44,490 nt of DNA. Origin: Kocuria soli (GTDB lineage Bacteria; Actinomycetota; Actinomycetes; Actinomycetales; Micrococcaceae). The DNA lies in assembly GCF_003797835.1 (NCBI RefSeq), contig NZ_RKMF01000019.1, positions 1-44,490 of the forward strand. Reading direction: 5' to 3'. Below are positions 16,073-24,179 of the stretch, one piece after another. The position numbers and the translations under genes are program-made. Below the pieces are notes generated by a model that searched no databases, was not told the DNA's origin, and worked only from the letters and a program-made list of their open reading frames with translations. How positions within the stretch are numbered: position 1 is the first letter of the stretch; the number at the start of each line of letters is the position of its first letter.

Positions 16073-17059
16073 TCACCGGTAGGTGTAGTAGCCGTCCAGC
16101 GGCATGGCGTGGACCGAGTGGACGATGGTGCCCTGTTCCGGGTTCAGGGCGGAAATCATCTGGTCGCCGCCCAGGTAGATCCCCACGTGGGACCCACCGT
16201 TCTGGGAGACCAGGTCCCCGGGTCGGGGCGTGGTGGTGGGTGTTCCCGCCGCGAACTGGTCCCAGGTGACCCGCGGGATCTCGATGCCGTGCTGCGCGTA
16301 CACCCACTGCACGTAACCCGAGCAGTCCCAGGCCATGAAGTCCGTTCCGCCCCAGATGTACGCCCCGCCTAGGCCCTGGTAGGCGGTGTCCAGAATGGCC
16401 TGGTCACCGGCGGAGGCTGCCGGTTCCTGTCCTTCCGGTTGCGCCACCGGACCACCGGTGGTTGCCGCAGGATCACCGCCGAAAGGCGCGGAGACGGCGG
16501 CAGCCAGATCGTTCATCCCGGGGTCCGAGGTCGCCACGGCGGGATCTCCGCCGGCGTCGGTGCTCCACAACGCGGTGGGTTCGGACTGCGTGGTCACATC
16601 CGATCCCGGGGATGCCGCAGTGGCCGCGGGAGGGTTGGCGGAGTTGCTGGTGGTGCCGTCGGCGTACACGAACGTGACCACACCGTTGGCGTCGGTGGAC
16701 CAGGAGAAGGTCCAGTTGTTGACCTCCGCCGCAGCCAGGTCCAGGCCGGCATCGTCGGGCACCGTGCCGGTGACCGTGACCCAGTCCGGGAACTCGACGG
16801 GCGCCGCGTTGGCCGGTGCCGCCCCCAGTGCGGCGGCGCCGATGGCACCCAACCCCGCGGCACCGCCCAGCATCCAGGCGCGGCGGTGTGCGGGGCCGGG
16901 GTTCTGGACGGTCGTCACCTGCGAGGCGAACGGGCTGACCGTGGCAAGCCCCGCGGCGCTCAGCCGCCCTCGGGACAGACCGGCGGCGACGTGGGTGGCG
17001 ACGTGGGTGGAAACGTGGGTGGGACGGCAACGAACTGATGGGCGGGTCGCGGACGGCAT
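16073..17059 (-). CDS. Secreted NlpC/P60 family peptidoglycan hydrolase
   Basis: An exported cell-wall endopeptidase of 328 aa. A hydrophobic segment after RR (about 59-87: RRAWMLGGAAGLGAIGAAAL and an ANA-AP cleavage site) acts as signal sequence. It is preceded by an unusually long N-terminus of about 58 residues containing three THV repeats (THVSTHVATHV). A Pro/Ala/Thr-rich linker (about 140-215) follows a small domain of unknown type. The C-terminal NlpC/P60 domain (about 222-328) has catalytic C246 in WDCSGYVQW and H291 in GSHVGIYLGG; N306 is a plausible third residue. GGAGGAA lies 6 nt before the ATG. The upstream leader was checked for a c-di-AMP riboswitch, and none was recognised. Confidence 0.9.
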   Translation of the reverse strand: MPSATRPSVRCRPTHVSTHVATHVAAGLSRGRLSAAGLATVSPFASQVTTVQNPGPAHRRAWMLGGAAGLGAIGAAALGAAPANAAPVEFPDWVTVTGTVPDDAGLDLAAAEVNNWTFSWSTDANGVVTFVYADGTTSNSANPPAATAASPGSDVTTQSEPTALWSTDAGGDPAVATSDPGMNDLAAAVSAPFGGDPAATTGGPVAQPEGQEPAASAGDQAILDTAYQGLGGAYIWGGTDFMAWDCSGYVQWVYAQHGIEIPRVTWDQFAAGTPTTTPRPGDLVSQNGGSHVGIYLGGDQMISALNPEQGTIVHSVHAMPLDGYYTYR

Positions 17060-17236
17060 GTCGGTTCCTCCGGTGTGGCAGCGATCGAATGGGCCACGCC
17101 GTTCCGTGCAGATCCCGGGGTGACAGGTCGCACGCTACGCGCGCCGTCGTCGGCACCAATCGGTCGTAGGAGGCCGCGGACCTCAACTGTTCACGGGCAG
17201 CCGATCAATCCACGGTGACCCATCCAGCTCTGGGTG

Positions 17237-18004
17237 TCAGTTCCCGCTGGCCCCATCCTGTGGAGCCACTACGGAAACACACAGCGCCTGCGCCACCTTG
17301 GCACCCACGCGGATCGCCTCACCCGGTGCGTCGTCCTCGGAGACGCGGCGCAGGACCACCCATCCGTCGTCGTCGAGTTCCGCGGTGAAGGCGGCTCCCG
17401 CTAGGACTCCGGCCTCGGCGAGCGCGGGAACGGTGACGCCGTCGGCCTGCACCACCTCCGGCACACCGGTCAACGCGAACGGGCCCGTGGACCCGGAGGA
17501 GACCAGATCGAACAGCCGCGGGAAATCCGCGAGTGCCCCGGTCGGGGTGGCCAGGATCGCGTGGACGGCGCTCGATTCGTCGGGGGCCGTCAGTCCGTCC
17601 AGCCCGGGAATGGGCATGCCGTAGGGAGAAGCCTGGGGTCCGTCCAGCAGGACCAGCAGGCGTTTCTCCACCTCTTCGCTCATGACGTGCTCCCACCGGC
17701 ACGCTTCGTCGTGAACCTCCGAGAGCTCCAGTCCGATGACGTCCGCCAGGAGCCGCTCCGCCAACCGGTGTTTGCGCATGACCTTGATCGCGGTTTCCCT
17801 GCCGTCGTCCGTCAATGCGATCCGGCGGTCGGGCAGCACGGTGAGCAGCCCGTCGCGCTCCATCCGGGAAACCGTCTGCGAGACCGTGGGGCCGGAGTGG
17901 TCGAGGCGCTCGACGATGCGAGCGCGCATGGGCGGGATGCCCTCCTCCTCCAGCTCCAGGACGGTGCGCAGGTACATCTCCGTTGTGTCGATCAGATCAG
18001 TCAC
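17237..18004 (-). CDS. ideR: Iron-dependent transcriptional regulator, IdeR/DtxR family
   Basis: An iron-sensing dimeric repressor that represses siderophore and iron-uptake genes when Fe2+ is bound. It has 255 aa. The N-terminal winged-helix includes [18 protein letters not shown] (about 37-54). Metal ligands fall at exactly the DtxR positions: M10, C102, E105 and H106 for the primary site, and H79, E83 and H98 for the ancillary site. The C-terminal part (about 150-255) is the SH3-like FeoA domain. The frame is open upstream, but GTG at 18004 has AGGAG 7 nt before it and yields [15 protein letters not shown], as in the family. It is divergent from serC. A likely target in the window is the siderophore-interacting protein gene at 34552. 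Confidence 0.94.
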   Translation of the reverse strand: MTDLIDTTEMYLRTVLELEEEGIPPMRARIVERLDHSGPTVSQTVSRMERDGLLTVLPDRRIALTDDGRETAIKVMRKHRLAERLLADVIGLELSEVHDEACRWEHVMSEEVEKRLLVLLDGPQASPYGMPIPGLDGLTAPDESSAVHAILATPTGALADFPRLFDLVSSGSTGPFALTGVPEVVQADGVTVPALAEAGVLAGAAFTAELDDDGWVVLRRVSEDDAPGEAIRVGAKVAQALCVSVVAPQDGASGN

Positions 18005-18338
18005 GAATAACTCCTGCGGGTCCTGAAGGGTCGGGGGCGAACGCGACGCAGTGCCTGTCACCGGGGGCGACGCACCGTGGCCGCGACGCTTCCGGTTGCG
18101 GGAGGACCCCGGCCGGATGTCAAACAAGAGTCTAGTCGTTGCACGAATCCGCCACATGTCGTCCCCGAACGGCCGATCGACTCTCCCGGCCACGGCTCCC
18201 CGGGCCCGGGTGCTGCGGAGCGCTGGGATCAAGAAGCCGAGGGGCCGAGGAGCGTGGGGCAGAATGGCTTACGAAGCGCTTCACAGGCTGCCGACCGGAC
18301 CGTGAACGTTGCCCAGACCCATCCCATGGAGGCCACCC
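18005..18338. promoter_or_regulatory. Divergent promoter region of ideR and serC
   Basis: This 334-bp spacer has no credible gene. On the minus strand, TAGACT at 18129-18134 is a plausible -10 for ideR and would give a leader of about 120 nt. On the plus strand, CAGAAT at 18260-18265 is a weaker candidate for serC. I found no clear iron box here. Confidence 0.35.
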
Positions 18339-19478
18339 TTGTCGCGTCCCATCTCGATCCCCGATCACATGTTGCCCGCCGACGGACGGTTCGGTTCCGG
18401 CCCGTCGAAGGTCCGGGAGGAGCAGGTCGGGGCCCTGGCCCGCGCGGGGCGTTCGCTGCTGGGGACCTCCCACCGCCAGGCGCCCGTCAAGGACATGGTG
18501 GGTCGCATCCGTGAGGGCCTGGGTGACTTCCTGGAGCTGCCCGACGGGTACGAAATCCTGCTCGGTCTGGGTGGGGCGTCGACGTTCTGGGACAGCGCGG
18601 CCTTCAGCCTGGTCCGCGAGAAAGCGCAGCACGCCGCGTTCGGTGAATTCGGGGCGAAGTTCGCCGCCGTGACCGACAACGCGCCGTTCCTGCAGCCCTC
18701 GAGCATCCGAACTTCCGAACCCGGAACCCGTACCGAGGTGGTCGAGGAAGAGGGCGTGGACGTGTACGCCTGGCCGCAGAACGAGACCTCCACGGGCGTG
18801 ATGGCCCCCGTGCGTCGTCCCGACGGCGTGGAGCGGGCAACCCCCGGGTCCGACGGCGCCCTGGTCGTCGTCGACGCGACCTCCGCGGCGGGCGGCACCG
18901 CGGTGGACCTGCAGCAGACCGACGTCTACTACTTCTCCCCGCAGAAGAACTTCGCCTCCGACGGCGGGCTGTGGTTCGGCGCCTTCTCCCCCGCCGCCAT
19001 CGAACGCATCGAGGCGATCGCGGCCTCCGGTCGCTGGGTTCCGGACGTGCTCTCGCTCAACACCGCCCTCGAGAACTCCCGCAAGAACCAGACCTACAAC
19101 ACCCCCGGTCTGGCCGGGCTGGTCATGCTCGACGACCAGGTGCGGTGGCTCAACGAACAGGGCGGCATGGCCTGGGCGGCCGCCCGAACCAAGGACTCCT
19201 CCGACCGGGTCTACGCGTGGGCGGAGGCCAGCGAGTTCGCCCGCCCGTTCGTCACCGCCGCGGGGGACCGGTCCACCGTGGTCACGACCGTGGACTTCGA
19301 CGACGCCGTGGACGCCACCGCGATCAGCAAAACCCTCCGTGCCCACGGCGTGGTCGACGTCGAGCCGTACCGCAAGCTCGGCCGCAACCAGCTGCGGATC
19401 GCGACCTTCACCGCCGTGGATCCCGAGGACGTCTCGGCACTGCTGTCCTGTATCGACCTGATCGTCGATCAGCTGTGA
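18339..19478 (+). CDS. serC: Phosphoserine aminotransferase
   Basis: A PLP-dependent enzyme converting 3-phosphohydroxypyruvate and glutamate to O-phosphoserine and 2-oxoglutarate in serine biosynthesis. The 379-aa protein has the fold-type I pattern, with the PLP lysine K203 in YYFSPQKNFASDGG. LGLGGASTFWDSAAF near 75-90 binds the phosphate. It is the actinobacterial type (LPADGRFGSGPSK near the N-terminus). A TTG at 18339 is chosen because GGAGG lies 6 nt upstream and the conserved IPDHMLPADGRFGSGPSK follows 7 codons later; another TTG is at 18309. Its last 71 bp overlap the convergent MFS gene. Confidence 0.93.
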   Translation: MSRPISIPDHMLPADGRFGSGPSKVREEQVGALARAGRSLLGTSHRQAPVKDMVGRIREGLGDFLELPDGYEILLGLGGASTFWDSAAFSLVREKAQHAAFGEFGAKFAAVTDNAPFLQPSSIRTSEPGTRTEVVEEEGVDVYAWPQNETSTGVMAPVRRPDGVERATPGSDGALVVVDATSAAGGTAVDLQQTDVYYFSPQKNFASDGGLWFGAFSPAAIERIEAIAASGRWVPDVLSLNTALENSRKNQTYNTPGLAGLVMLDDQVRWLNEQGGMAWAAARTKDSSDRVYAWAEASEFARPFVTAAGDRSTVVTTVDFDDAVDATAISKTLRAHGVVDVEPYRKLGRNQLRIATFTAVDPEDVSALLSCIDLIVDQL

Positions 19479-20709
19479 GGTGACGGGCCCACCGCCACCA
19501 CAGGATCGCCCCGACGGTCACACCGGCCAGGCCCGCGAACACAGCTGAACCCAGGCCCCACCGCGGCCCGAACTCGGAGGTGATCCACCCGACCAGCGGC
19601 GCCCCGAGGGGTGTGCCGCCCATGAAGATCGCCATGTAGAGGCTCATGACGCGGCCCCGCACTGCCGCGTCCGTGGTGGTCTGCACGTAGGCGTTGGCGG
19701 TCGTGCTCACGGTCAGTGCGCTCAGACCCGTGGGGACCAGCCAGGCGGCGAAGATCCACAGGGTGGGGGCCATGGCCGCCATGAACGTGCAGACGGCGAA
19801 TCCGGCCGAGCCCAGGAAGATCATGCGCAGCCGCGCTCTGGGCCGGTGCGCGGACAGGAGGGCGCCGGCCAGGGTGCCGGCCGCCAGAACCGAGTTGAGC
19901 AGGCCGAACGTGTCCGGCCCCCTGCCGAACTCGGTGCCGGCCATCGCGGCAAGGTACACCGCGAAGTTCAGTCCGAACGTGCCCAGGAGGAAGACCGTGA
20001 GCAACACCGCGGTCAGGTCCGGGCGGCTGAGGACGTAGGCGAAACCCTCGCGGATTTGTCCGCGCCCCCTGGAAGCTCTTGGACTGGCCCGGAGCAGGTT
20101 GCGGTCCAGCGACCACAAGGCGGCCAGCATCGCCGCGAAGCTCAGGCTGTTGAGCAGAAACACCCACCCGGACCCCACGGCCGCCACCAGGACACCTGCC
20201 ACGGCCGGTCCGACCAGGCGGGCCAGGTTGAAGGAGGTCGAGTTCAGGGCGACGGCGTTGGACAGGTCCTTGTCCTCGACCAGTTGGCTCACGAACGTCT
20301 GCCGCGCGGGGGCGTCGAACGTCGTCGTGATCCCCAACGCAAGAGCGAACGCCATGACCAGGGGCAACGTCACCAGGCCGGTCACGATCAGCACACCCAG
20401 GACCAGGGCCAGGGTTGCCATGACCGTCTGCGTCAGGACCAGCAGACGCCGTCGATCGGCCCTGTCCACCAGCACCCCCGCGTAGGGGGCCAACAGCAGC
20501 TGGGGAGCGAACTGCAACGCCATGACCACGCCCATCACGCGGGTGTCGTGATCGGTGAGTTCGGCGAAGACCAGCCAGGACTGCGCGGTGCGCTGCATCC
20601 AGGTGCCCACGTTGGACACCACCGCACCCGCGTACCAGCGGCGGTAGTTCGGGTGGCGGAAGGACCGGAAGGTTCCGGACGGCGTTCCCGACGGCGTCGC
20701 GGCGCTCAC
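19408..20709 (-). CDS. MFS transporter, EntS/MFS_3-like exporter
   Basis: An inner-membrane transporter of the major facilitator superfamily with about 12 helices in 433 aa. It starts with FRSFRHPNYRRWYAGAVVSNVGTWMQRTAQSWLVF, a pattern typical of the MFS_3 (EntS-like) group. PYAGVLVDRADRRRLLVLTQ is the conserved cytoplasmic loop between helices 2 and 3. FDAPARQTFVSQLVEDKDLSNAVALNS in helix 5/loop is another group feature. The substrate cannot be told; some relatives export siderophores, but no siderophore biosynthesis gene is nearby. The GTG starts directly after the stop of the DUF3027 gene, so the genes are probably cotranscribed. Its 3' end overlaps serC by 71 bp. Confidence 0.88.
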   Translation of the reverse strand: MSAATPSGTPSGTFRSFRHPNYRRWYAGAVVSNVGTWMQRTAQSWLVFAELTDHDTRVMGVVMALQFAPQLLLAPYAGVLVDRADRRRLLVLTQTVMATLALVLGVLIVTGLVTLPLVMAFALALGITTTFDAPARQTFVSQLVEDKDLSNAVALNSTSFNLARLVGPAVAGVLVAAVGSGWVFLLNSLSFAAMLAALWSLDRNLLRASPRASRGRGQIREGFAYVLSRPDLTAVLLTVFLLGTFGLNFAVYLAAMAGTEFGRGPDTFGLLNSVLAAGTLAGALLSAHRPRARLRMIFLGSAGFAVCTFMAAMAPTLWIFAAWLVPTGLSALTVSTTANAYVQTTTDAAVRGRVMSLYMAIFMGGTPLGAPLVGWITSEFGPRWGLGSAVFAGLAGVTVGAILWWRWARHLTADRRSGRYRTAVPRRPRDPRR

Positions 20710-21222
20710 CTAGTCCGTCGGATCGTCGGACGCGTCGTCCTCCGCCGGCACCTCGGCCGGCTTCGCCTCGTCATCGGCCGCACCTGACTCGTCGGAGTCC
20801 GGATCGACCTCCGGATCAGCGTCGGGATCGATGTCCGCGGCGTCGTCCTTCTCGTCGTCGCGCAGTCGCTCGGACCAGGGCACCCATTCGGGGGCCAACA
20901 GTGCACCTTCGGCGGGGAGCAAACCGGTTTCGCACACGGTTGGCTCCGTCTGGCGCGGCGCCCGGGCGATGGTCACGTACCACTCCCAGTCCTTGTACCC
21001 GCGGCGCAGTGACGGGAAGTAGTGGGTCACCAGTCGCTCGTCGTCGGCCTGGACCCTGTGGCCCTCGCCGATCTCGGCCTCCGGGACGAGTTGCGTCAGG
21101 GCCGCCAGCGCGAAGTCCTTGGCGTCCGCCAGTTTCTGGTCGACGGACGGTTTGCGACGACGCGCGGGCGCCGCTTCGGGCGTCTCACCCTGGGCGGCGT
21201 CGGTCGATGTGGTCTCAGACAT
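20710..21222 (-). CDS. DUF3027 domain protein
   Basis: A conserved actinobacterial protein of unknown function, 170 aa. The core runs from SVDQKLADAKDFALAAL (about 25) through YFPSLRRGYKDWEWYVT and TVCETGLLPAEGALLAPEWVPW (about 100-125), a pattern I recognise as DUF3027. The last ~50 residues are a strongly acidic Asp/Glu/Ala tail (ADIDPDADPEVDPDSDESG). No membrane segment or signal. The ATG at 21222 has GAGGGG 6-7 nt upstream. It lies 10 nt after the cold-shock gene and directly abuts the MFS gene, so the three probably form one transcription unit. Confidence 0.88.
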   Translation of the reverse strand: MSETTSTDAAQGETPEAAPARRRKPSVDQKLADAKDFALAALTQLVPEAEIGEGHRVQADDERLVTHYFPSLRRGYKDWEWYVTIARAPRQTEPTVCETGLLPAEGALLAPEWVPWSERLRDDEKDDAADIDPDADPEVDPDSDESGAADDEAKPAEVPAEDDASDDPTD

Positions 21223-21232
21223 GGGTTTCCCC

Positions 21233-21616
21233 TCAGACGTCCAGGTTGTCGGCGACGGTCCGCAGGATCGTGGCGATCTTCTTGCCGTGGGCACGGTCCG
21301 GGTACTTGCCCCGCTGCAGTCCGCCGGAGATGTCGTCCAGGAGCTTGATGAGGTCCTCGTTGATCACGGCCATGCGCTGGGCGGGCATCCGGGTGTTCTT
21401 GGCCACCGACGGTGTGCGCTCCAGAACCGTGGCCGACAGCGCGGACGGGCCGCGGCGACCGTCCGCCACGCCGAACTCCATGCGGGTGCCCGGGCTCACC
21501 GATTCCATTCCGGCGGGCAGCGCGCTGGCGTGCAGGAAGACCTCGCCGCCGTCGTCGCTGGCCAGGAAGCCGAATCCCTTGTCGGCGTCGAACCACTTGA
21601 CCTTGCCAGTGGGCAC
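21233..21616 (-). CDS. Cold-shock protein with C-terminal extension
   Basis: A single-stranded nucleic-acid binding protein of the CspA family, 127 aa against the usual ~67. The OB-fold CSD (residues 1-67) has GKVKWFDADKGFGFL with RNP1 KGFGFL, and VFLHASAL with RNP2. A 60-residue extension follows (about 68-127: RTPSVAKNTRMPAQRMAVIN, then a helical ISGGLQRGKYPDRAHGKKIA), as in long actinobacterial cold-shock proteins. The GTG start is preceded by a weak GAGG about 10 nt away. Two -10-like TAAGAT boxes on the minus strand (21702-21707 and 21721-21726) would give an mRNA leader of about 80-100 nt, typical of csp genes. Confidence 0.9.
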   Translation of the reverse strand: MPTGKVKWFDADKGFGFLASDDGGEVFLHASALPAGMESVSPGTRMEFGVADGRRGPSALSATVLERTPSVAKNTRMPAQRMAVINEDLIKLLDDISGGLQRGKYPDRAHGKKIATILRTVADNLDV

Positions 21617-21701
21617 TTTCTTCGACCTCAGTTCTCAGGAGTTGATCGTGGATCAGGTGGTGAAGGACCCACCGGGGCAGTTGCCGGAGGAGTCTTCACC
21701 G

Positions 21702-21726
21702 ATCTTAAACAGAACTCCCTATCTTA
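21702..21726 (-). promoter_or_regulatory. Possible promoter(s) of the cold-shock gene
   Basis: TAAGAT occurs twice on the minus strand, at 21702-21707 and 21721-21726. Both match the actinobacterial -10 (A2, T6). Neither has a clear -35. They predict a long 5' leader of about 80-100 nt. Confidence 0.35.
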
Positions 21727-21774
21727 CCCCGTTTGTTCCGCGTTACGCCGCGGGCGCAGCGCTCTCTCCGGCTG

Positions 21775-21780
21775 TATCCT
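21775..21780 (+). promoter_or_regulatory. -10 element of the small membrane-protein gene
   Basis: TATCCT lies 7 nt before an in-frame ATG at 21788 and 55 nt before the leadered ATG at 21836. Transcription would start close to 21787. Confidence 0.5.
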
Positions 21781-21835
21781 GGGGCGCATGCCTGCCACAC
21801 CGCCCCTCGACCACCAGGGCTCCTCAGGAGACCCC

Positions 21836-22060
21836 ATGAACGCCGGCGGGTCCGGGCTGAACGTGTTCGGGTGGGCCGCAGTGTTCCTGGCAGTGACCTC
21901 CTGCGCGGCCATCCTGATCATGCTGGTCCTCAAATGGGTCACCGGCGGCGAAGAGGTCTGGCCGTGGTTCACGCGCTACGCCTACTTCGCGTTCCCGGGT
22001 TCGGTCGTGTGCCTGCTCCTCTCACTCGTGCTCACCCTGGCCCAGCGGCGCCGGGCCTGA
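21836..22060 (+). CDS. Small membrane protein, two helices
   Basis: A 74-aa protein of unknown function with two hydrophobic helices (about VFGWAAVFLAVTSCAAILIM and YFAFPGSVVCLLLSLVLTLA), an aromatic connecting loop with GGEEVWPWFTRY, and a basic C-terminus (QRRRA). ATG at 21836 is chosen because AGGAG lies 6 nt upstream. An in-frame ATG at 21788 would add 16 residues and could be used on a leaderless mRNA. The position, just before the helicase-associated gene, suggests a conserved spacer gene, but I did not see the motif of any named small-protein family. Confidence 0.65.
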   Translation: MNAGGSGLNVFGWAAVFLAVTSCAAILIMLVLKWVTGGEEVWPWFTRYAYFAFPGSVVCLLLSLVLTLAQRRRA

Positions 22061-22064
22061 CGGT

Positions 22065-24179
22065 TTGCCGTCGTCCTTCGTCACGGACCTCGCGCTGCGC
22101 ACACCCGCCCAGTTGCGAGCGCTCCTGGAACTGCGCCCGGACGTCGCCGACGCGACACCGACCTCCGTCGCCGAACTCGCCGCGGCCCTGTCCGCCCGAC
22201 CCTCCCTGCAATCGGCCCTCAATCAGGTCGACCGCGCCCAGTTGGACGTTCTGGAGCGCGCAGTGGTTCGCGGCGAACACACGATCGACGACGACGTCCA
22301 CACACGCGCTCTGCACGCCGTCGGGCTGATACACGGGTTGATACATAGGGGCACGCCAGTCCCGGAGGATCCGCGAGGGAACACCCCGCGCTGGGCGCTG
22401 TCCCCCGGTGTCGCCGAGGCCCTGGGCCGCTACCCGGGTGGCGTCGGCCGCCCCCTCGCCGAGCCTCTCGGGCCGGACACGGGCTCGGAGCCCCCGGAGA
22501 TCGACCGGAGCCTCCTCGTTTCGCTCCCACCGCGACCCGCGGAGGTCCTCTCGAACTTCCGGTCGCGCCCCCTCGGTACGCTCCGCAACGCCGACCGGCG
22601 CCCCGTGCCCGATGATCCGGAGAACCACCCCGTGGACTGGTTGCTGGCCCGGCGGCTGCTGGTCCCGGTCGGCACGCACCACGTGGAGGCACCCCGCGAG
22701 GTGGGGTTGGCCCTCAACGACGACGACCCGTGGTCCGGGCACAGCACCCAACCACCTGCCCCGACGGGTCACCGGGTGAACCCGCGGATCCGCGACAACG
22801 CCGCCTCGGCCGCCGTCGCCGAACTCGTCCGCGACCTCACGGACCTGCGGCACGAGCTACGCGAGCGCCCCGCGGAGACCCTGCGCGCCGGAGGCCTCGG
22901 CATCCGGGAGCGACGGCGCCTGGCCACCGCACTCGACGTCGACGTGCCCCGCGCGGACCGTCTGCTCGGCTTTGCCCACCTGGCCGGGTTGATCGAACAG
23001 GACGAACACGACGACACGTGGCGTCCCAGCGCACCGTCCTTCGAGGACCTGGACACCGCCACCGCCCACGGGCTGGTCCTGGCGGCCTGGGTGACCTCTG
23101 GCGTCGTTCCGTCCGCGACCCGCACCCAACGGGCCGACGGGTCCGTCATCACCCCGTTGACGGACGGCTGGTGGGTCAAGGACGCCCCCGCCCTGCGACG
23201 GACGGTCCTGCTCGCCCTGGCCCAGGATTCCGGCCTGGCCGCAGACGCCGCGTCAAGTGAACGCGCCTGGGCCTGGTTCCGCCCCCGACTGAGCGGACAG
23301 CTGAGCCGCCACGGCCACGGGATTCTGGCGGAATGCGCGGACCTGGGGCTGACCGGGGCGGGCGCTGCAACGGACCTGGTCGACCTGCTGTTGCGGGACG
23401 GCCCCGAGGCGGTCACGGACACCGTGGCGCAGCGCCTCCCGCCCGCCGTCGAAACCGTGGTCCTGCAGAGCGACCACACCGCCGTGGCTCACGGACCCCT
23501 GTCACCGGGCGCGGCCGCCGACCTGCGGCTCGTCGCCGACCCCGAGGGCAAGGGGGCCGCGGCGACGTTCCGGTTCAGCGTCGCGTCCTTGCGCCGCGCC
23601 CTGGAGCGCGGTCACGACGCCGAATCCTTGCGGGACCTGGTGGCAACGCGCAGCGAAGGGCCGGTGCCGGCCGCCCTGACACATCTGGTGGACGAGGCAG
23701 TCCGAACCCACGGCAACGTCCGGATCCTGAACGCGGAGCGCGTGGTCACGGGCCGCCCGGACCTGGTGGAGGCCATCGCCTCCTCCGCCGCCTTGGACGG
23801 TTTCGAGGTGGAACGCGTGAGCTCCGAGGTCCTGGTCCTGCGCTCGGCCGAACCGGATCGCAAGGCGCCCCGGGCCTCCCTGCGCCGCAATCCCGTGGAC
23901 GTGGCCGTGCTGAAAGCCACCGAGCAGGTCGGCATCGCCCCCACCCTGGCCCACCCGGGGGAGGACGCGGCACCGAGTAACCTGTCCCTGCCGCGCGGCG
24001 CCTCACCGGCCCAACTGCGCGCGCTGTTCCCGGGTCCGCCACCCGCCGAACCGGCCGTGGACCGCGACCATGTGGTGACCGTGGCCGACCGTCTGGCCGC
24101 TGACGCGCGGGCCCTTGCCCGGGGTGGGACGACGGCTGCCCCCGAGGACGCGACCCCGAAGGAGAAACCCCGTGCCTGA
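22065..24179 (+). CDS. Helicase-associated domain protein (XPB partner)
   Basis: A large protein (704 aa) of the actinobacterial family that lies upstream of XPB-like helicases. The N-terminal part has a repeat-like region (TPAQLRALLELRPDVADATP near residues 11-30). The C-terminal part includes LEVERVSSEVLVLRS-like and FRFSVASLRRALERGHD segments (about 500-530), matching the helicase C-terminal/XPB-associated type. No Walker motif is present, so it does not hydrolyse ATP itself. The TTG at 22065 is the first start in frame with weak ribosome binding; it comes 4 nt after the small membrane gene. It overlaps the XPB gene by 8 nt, strongly suggesting a shared role in DNA repair or transcription, though the function is unknown. 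Confidence 0.8.
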   Translation: MPSSFVTDLALRTPAQLRALLELRPDVADATPTSVAELAAALSARPSLQSALNQVDRAQLDVLERAVVRGEHTIDDDVHTRALHAVGLIHGLIHRGTPVPEDPRGNTPRWALSPGVAEALGRYPGGVGRPLAEPLGPDTGSEPPEIDRSLLVSLPPRPAEVLSNFRSRPLGTLRNADRRPVPDDPENHPVDWLLARRLLVPVGTHHVEAPREVGLALNDDDPWSGHSTQPPAPTGHRVNPRIRDNAASAAVAELVRDLTDLRHELRERPAETLRAGGLGIRERRRLATALDVDVPRADRLLGFAHLAGLIEQDEHDDTWRPSAPSFEDLDTATAHGLVLAAWVTSGVVPSATRTQRADGSVITPLTDGWWVKDAPALRRTVLLALAQDSGLAADAASSERAWAWFRPRLSGQLSRHGHGILAECADLGLTGAGAATDLVDLLLRDGPEAVTDTVAQRLPPAVETVVLQSDHTAVAHGPLSPGAAADLRLVADPEGKGAAATFRFSVASLRRALERGHDAESLRDLVATRSEGPVPAALTHLVDEAVRTHGNVRILNAERVVTGRPDLVEAIASSAALDGFEVERVSSEVLVLRSAEPDRKAPRASLRRNPVDVAVLKATEQVGIAPTLAHPGEDAAPSNLSLPRGASPAQLRALFPGPPPAEPAVDRDHVVTVADRLAADARALARGGTTAAPEDATPKEKPRA

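Noticed and set aside
17060-17236. A c-di-AMP (ydaO) riboswitch before the NlpC/P60 gene
   Set aside because: Such riboswitches often precede actinobacterial cell-wall hydrolases. I looked for its conserved core motifs but did not find them in order; only isolated GC-rich matches are present.
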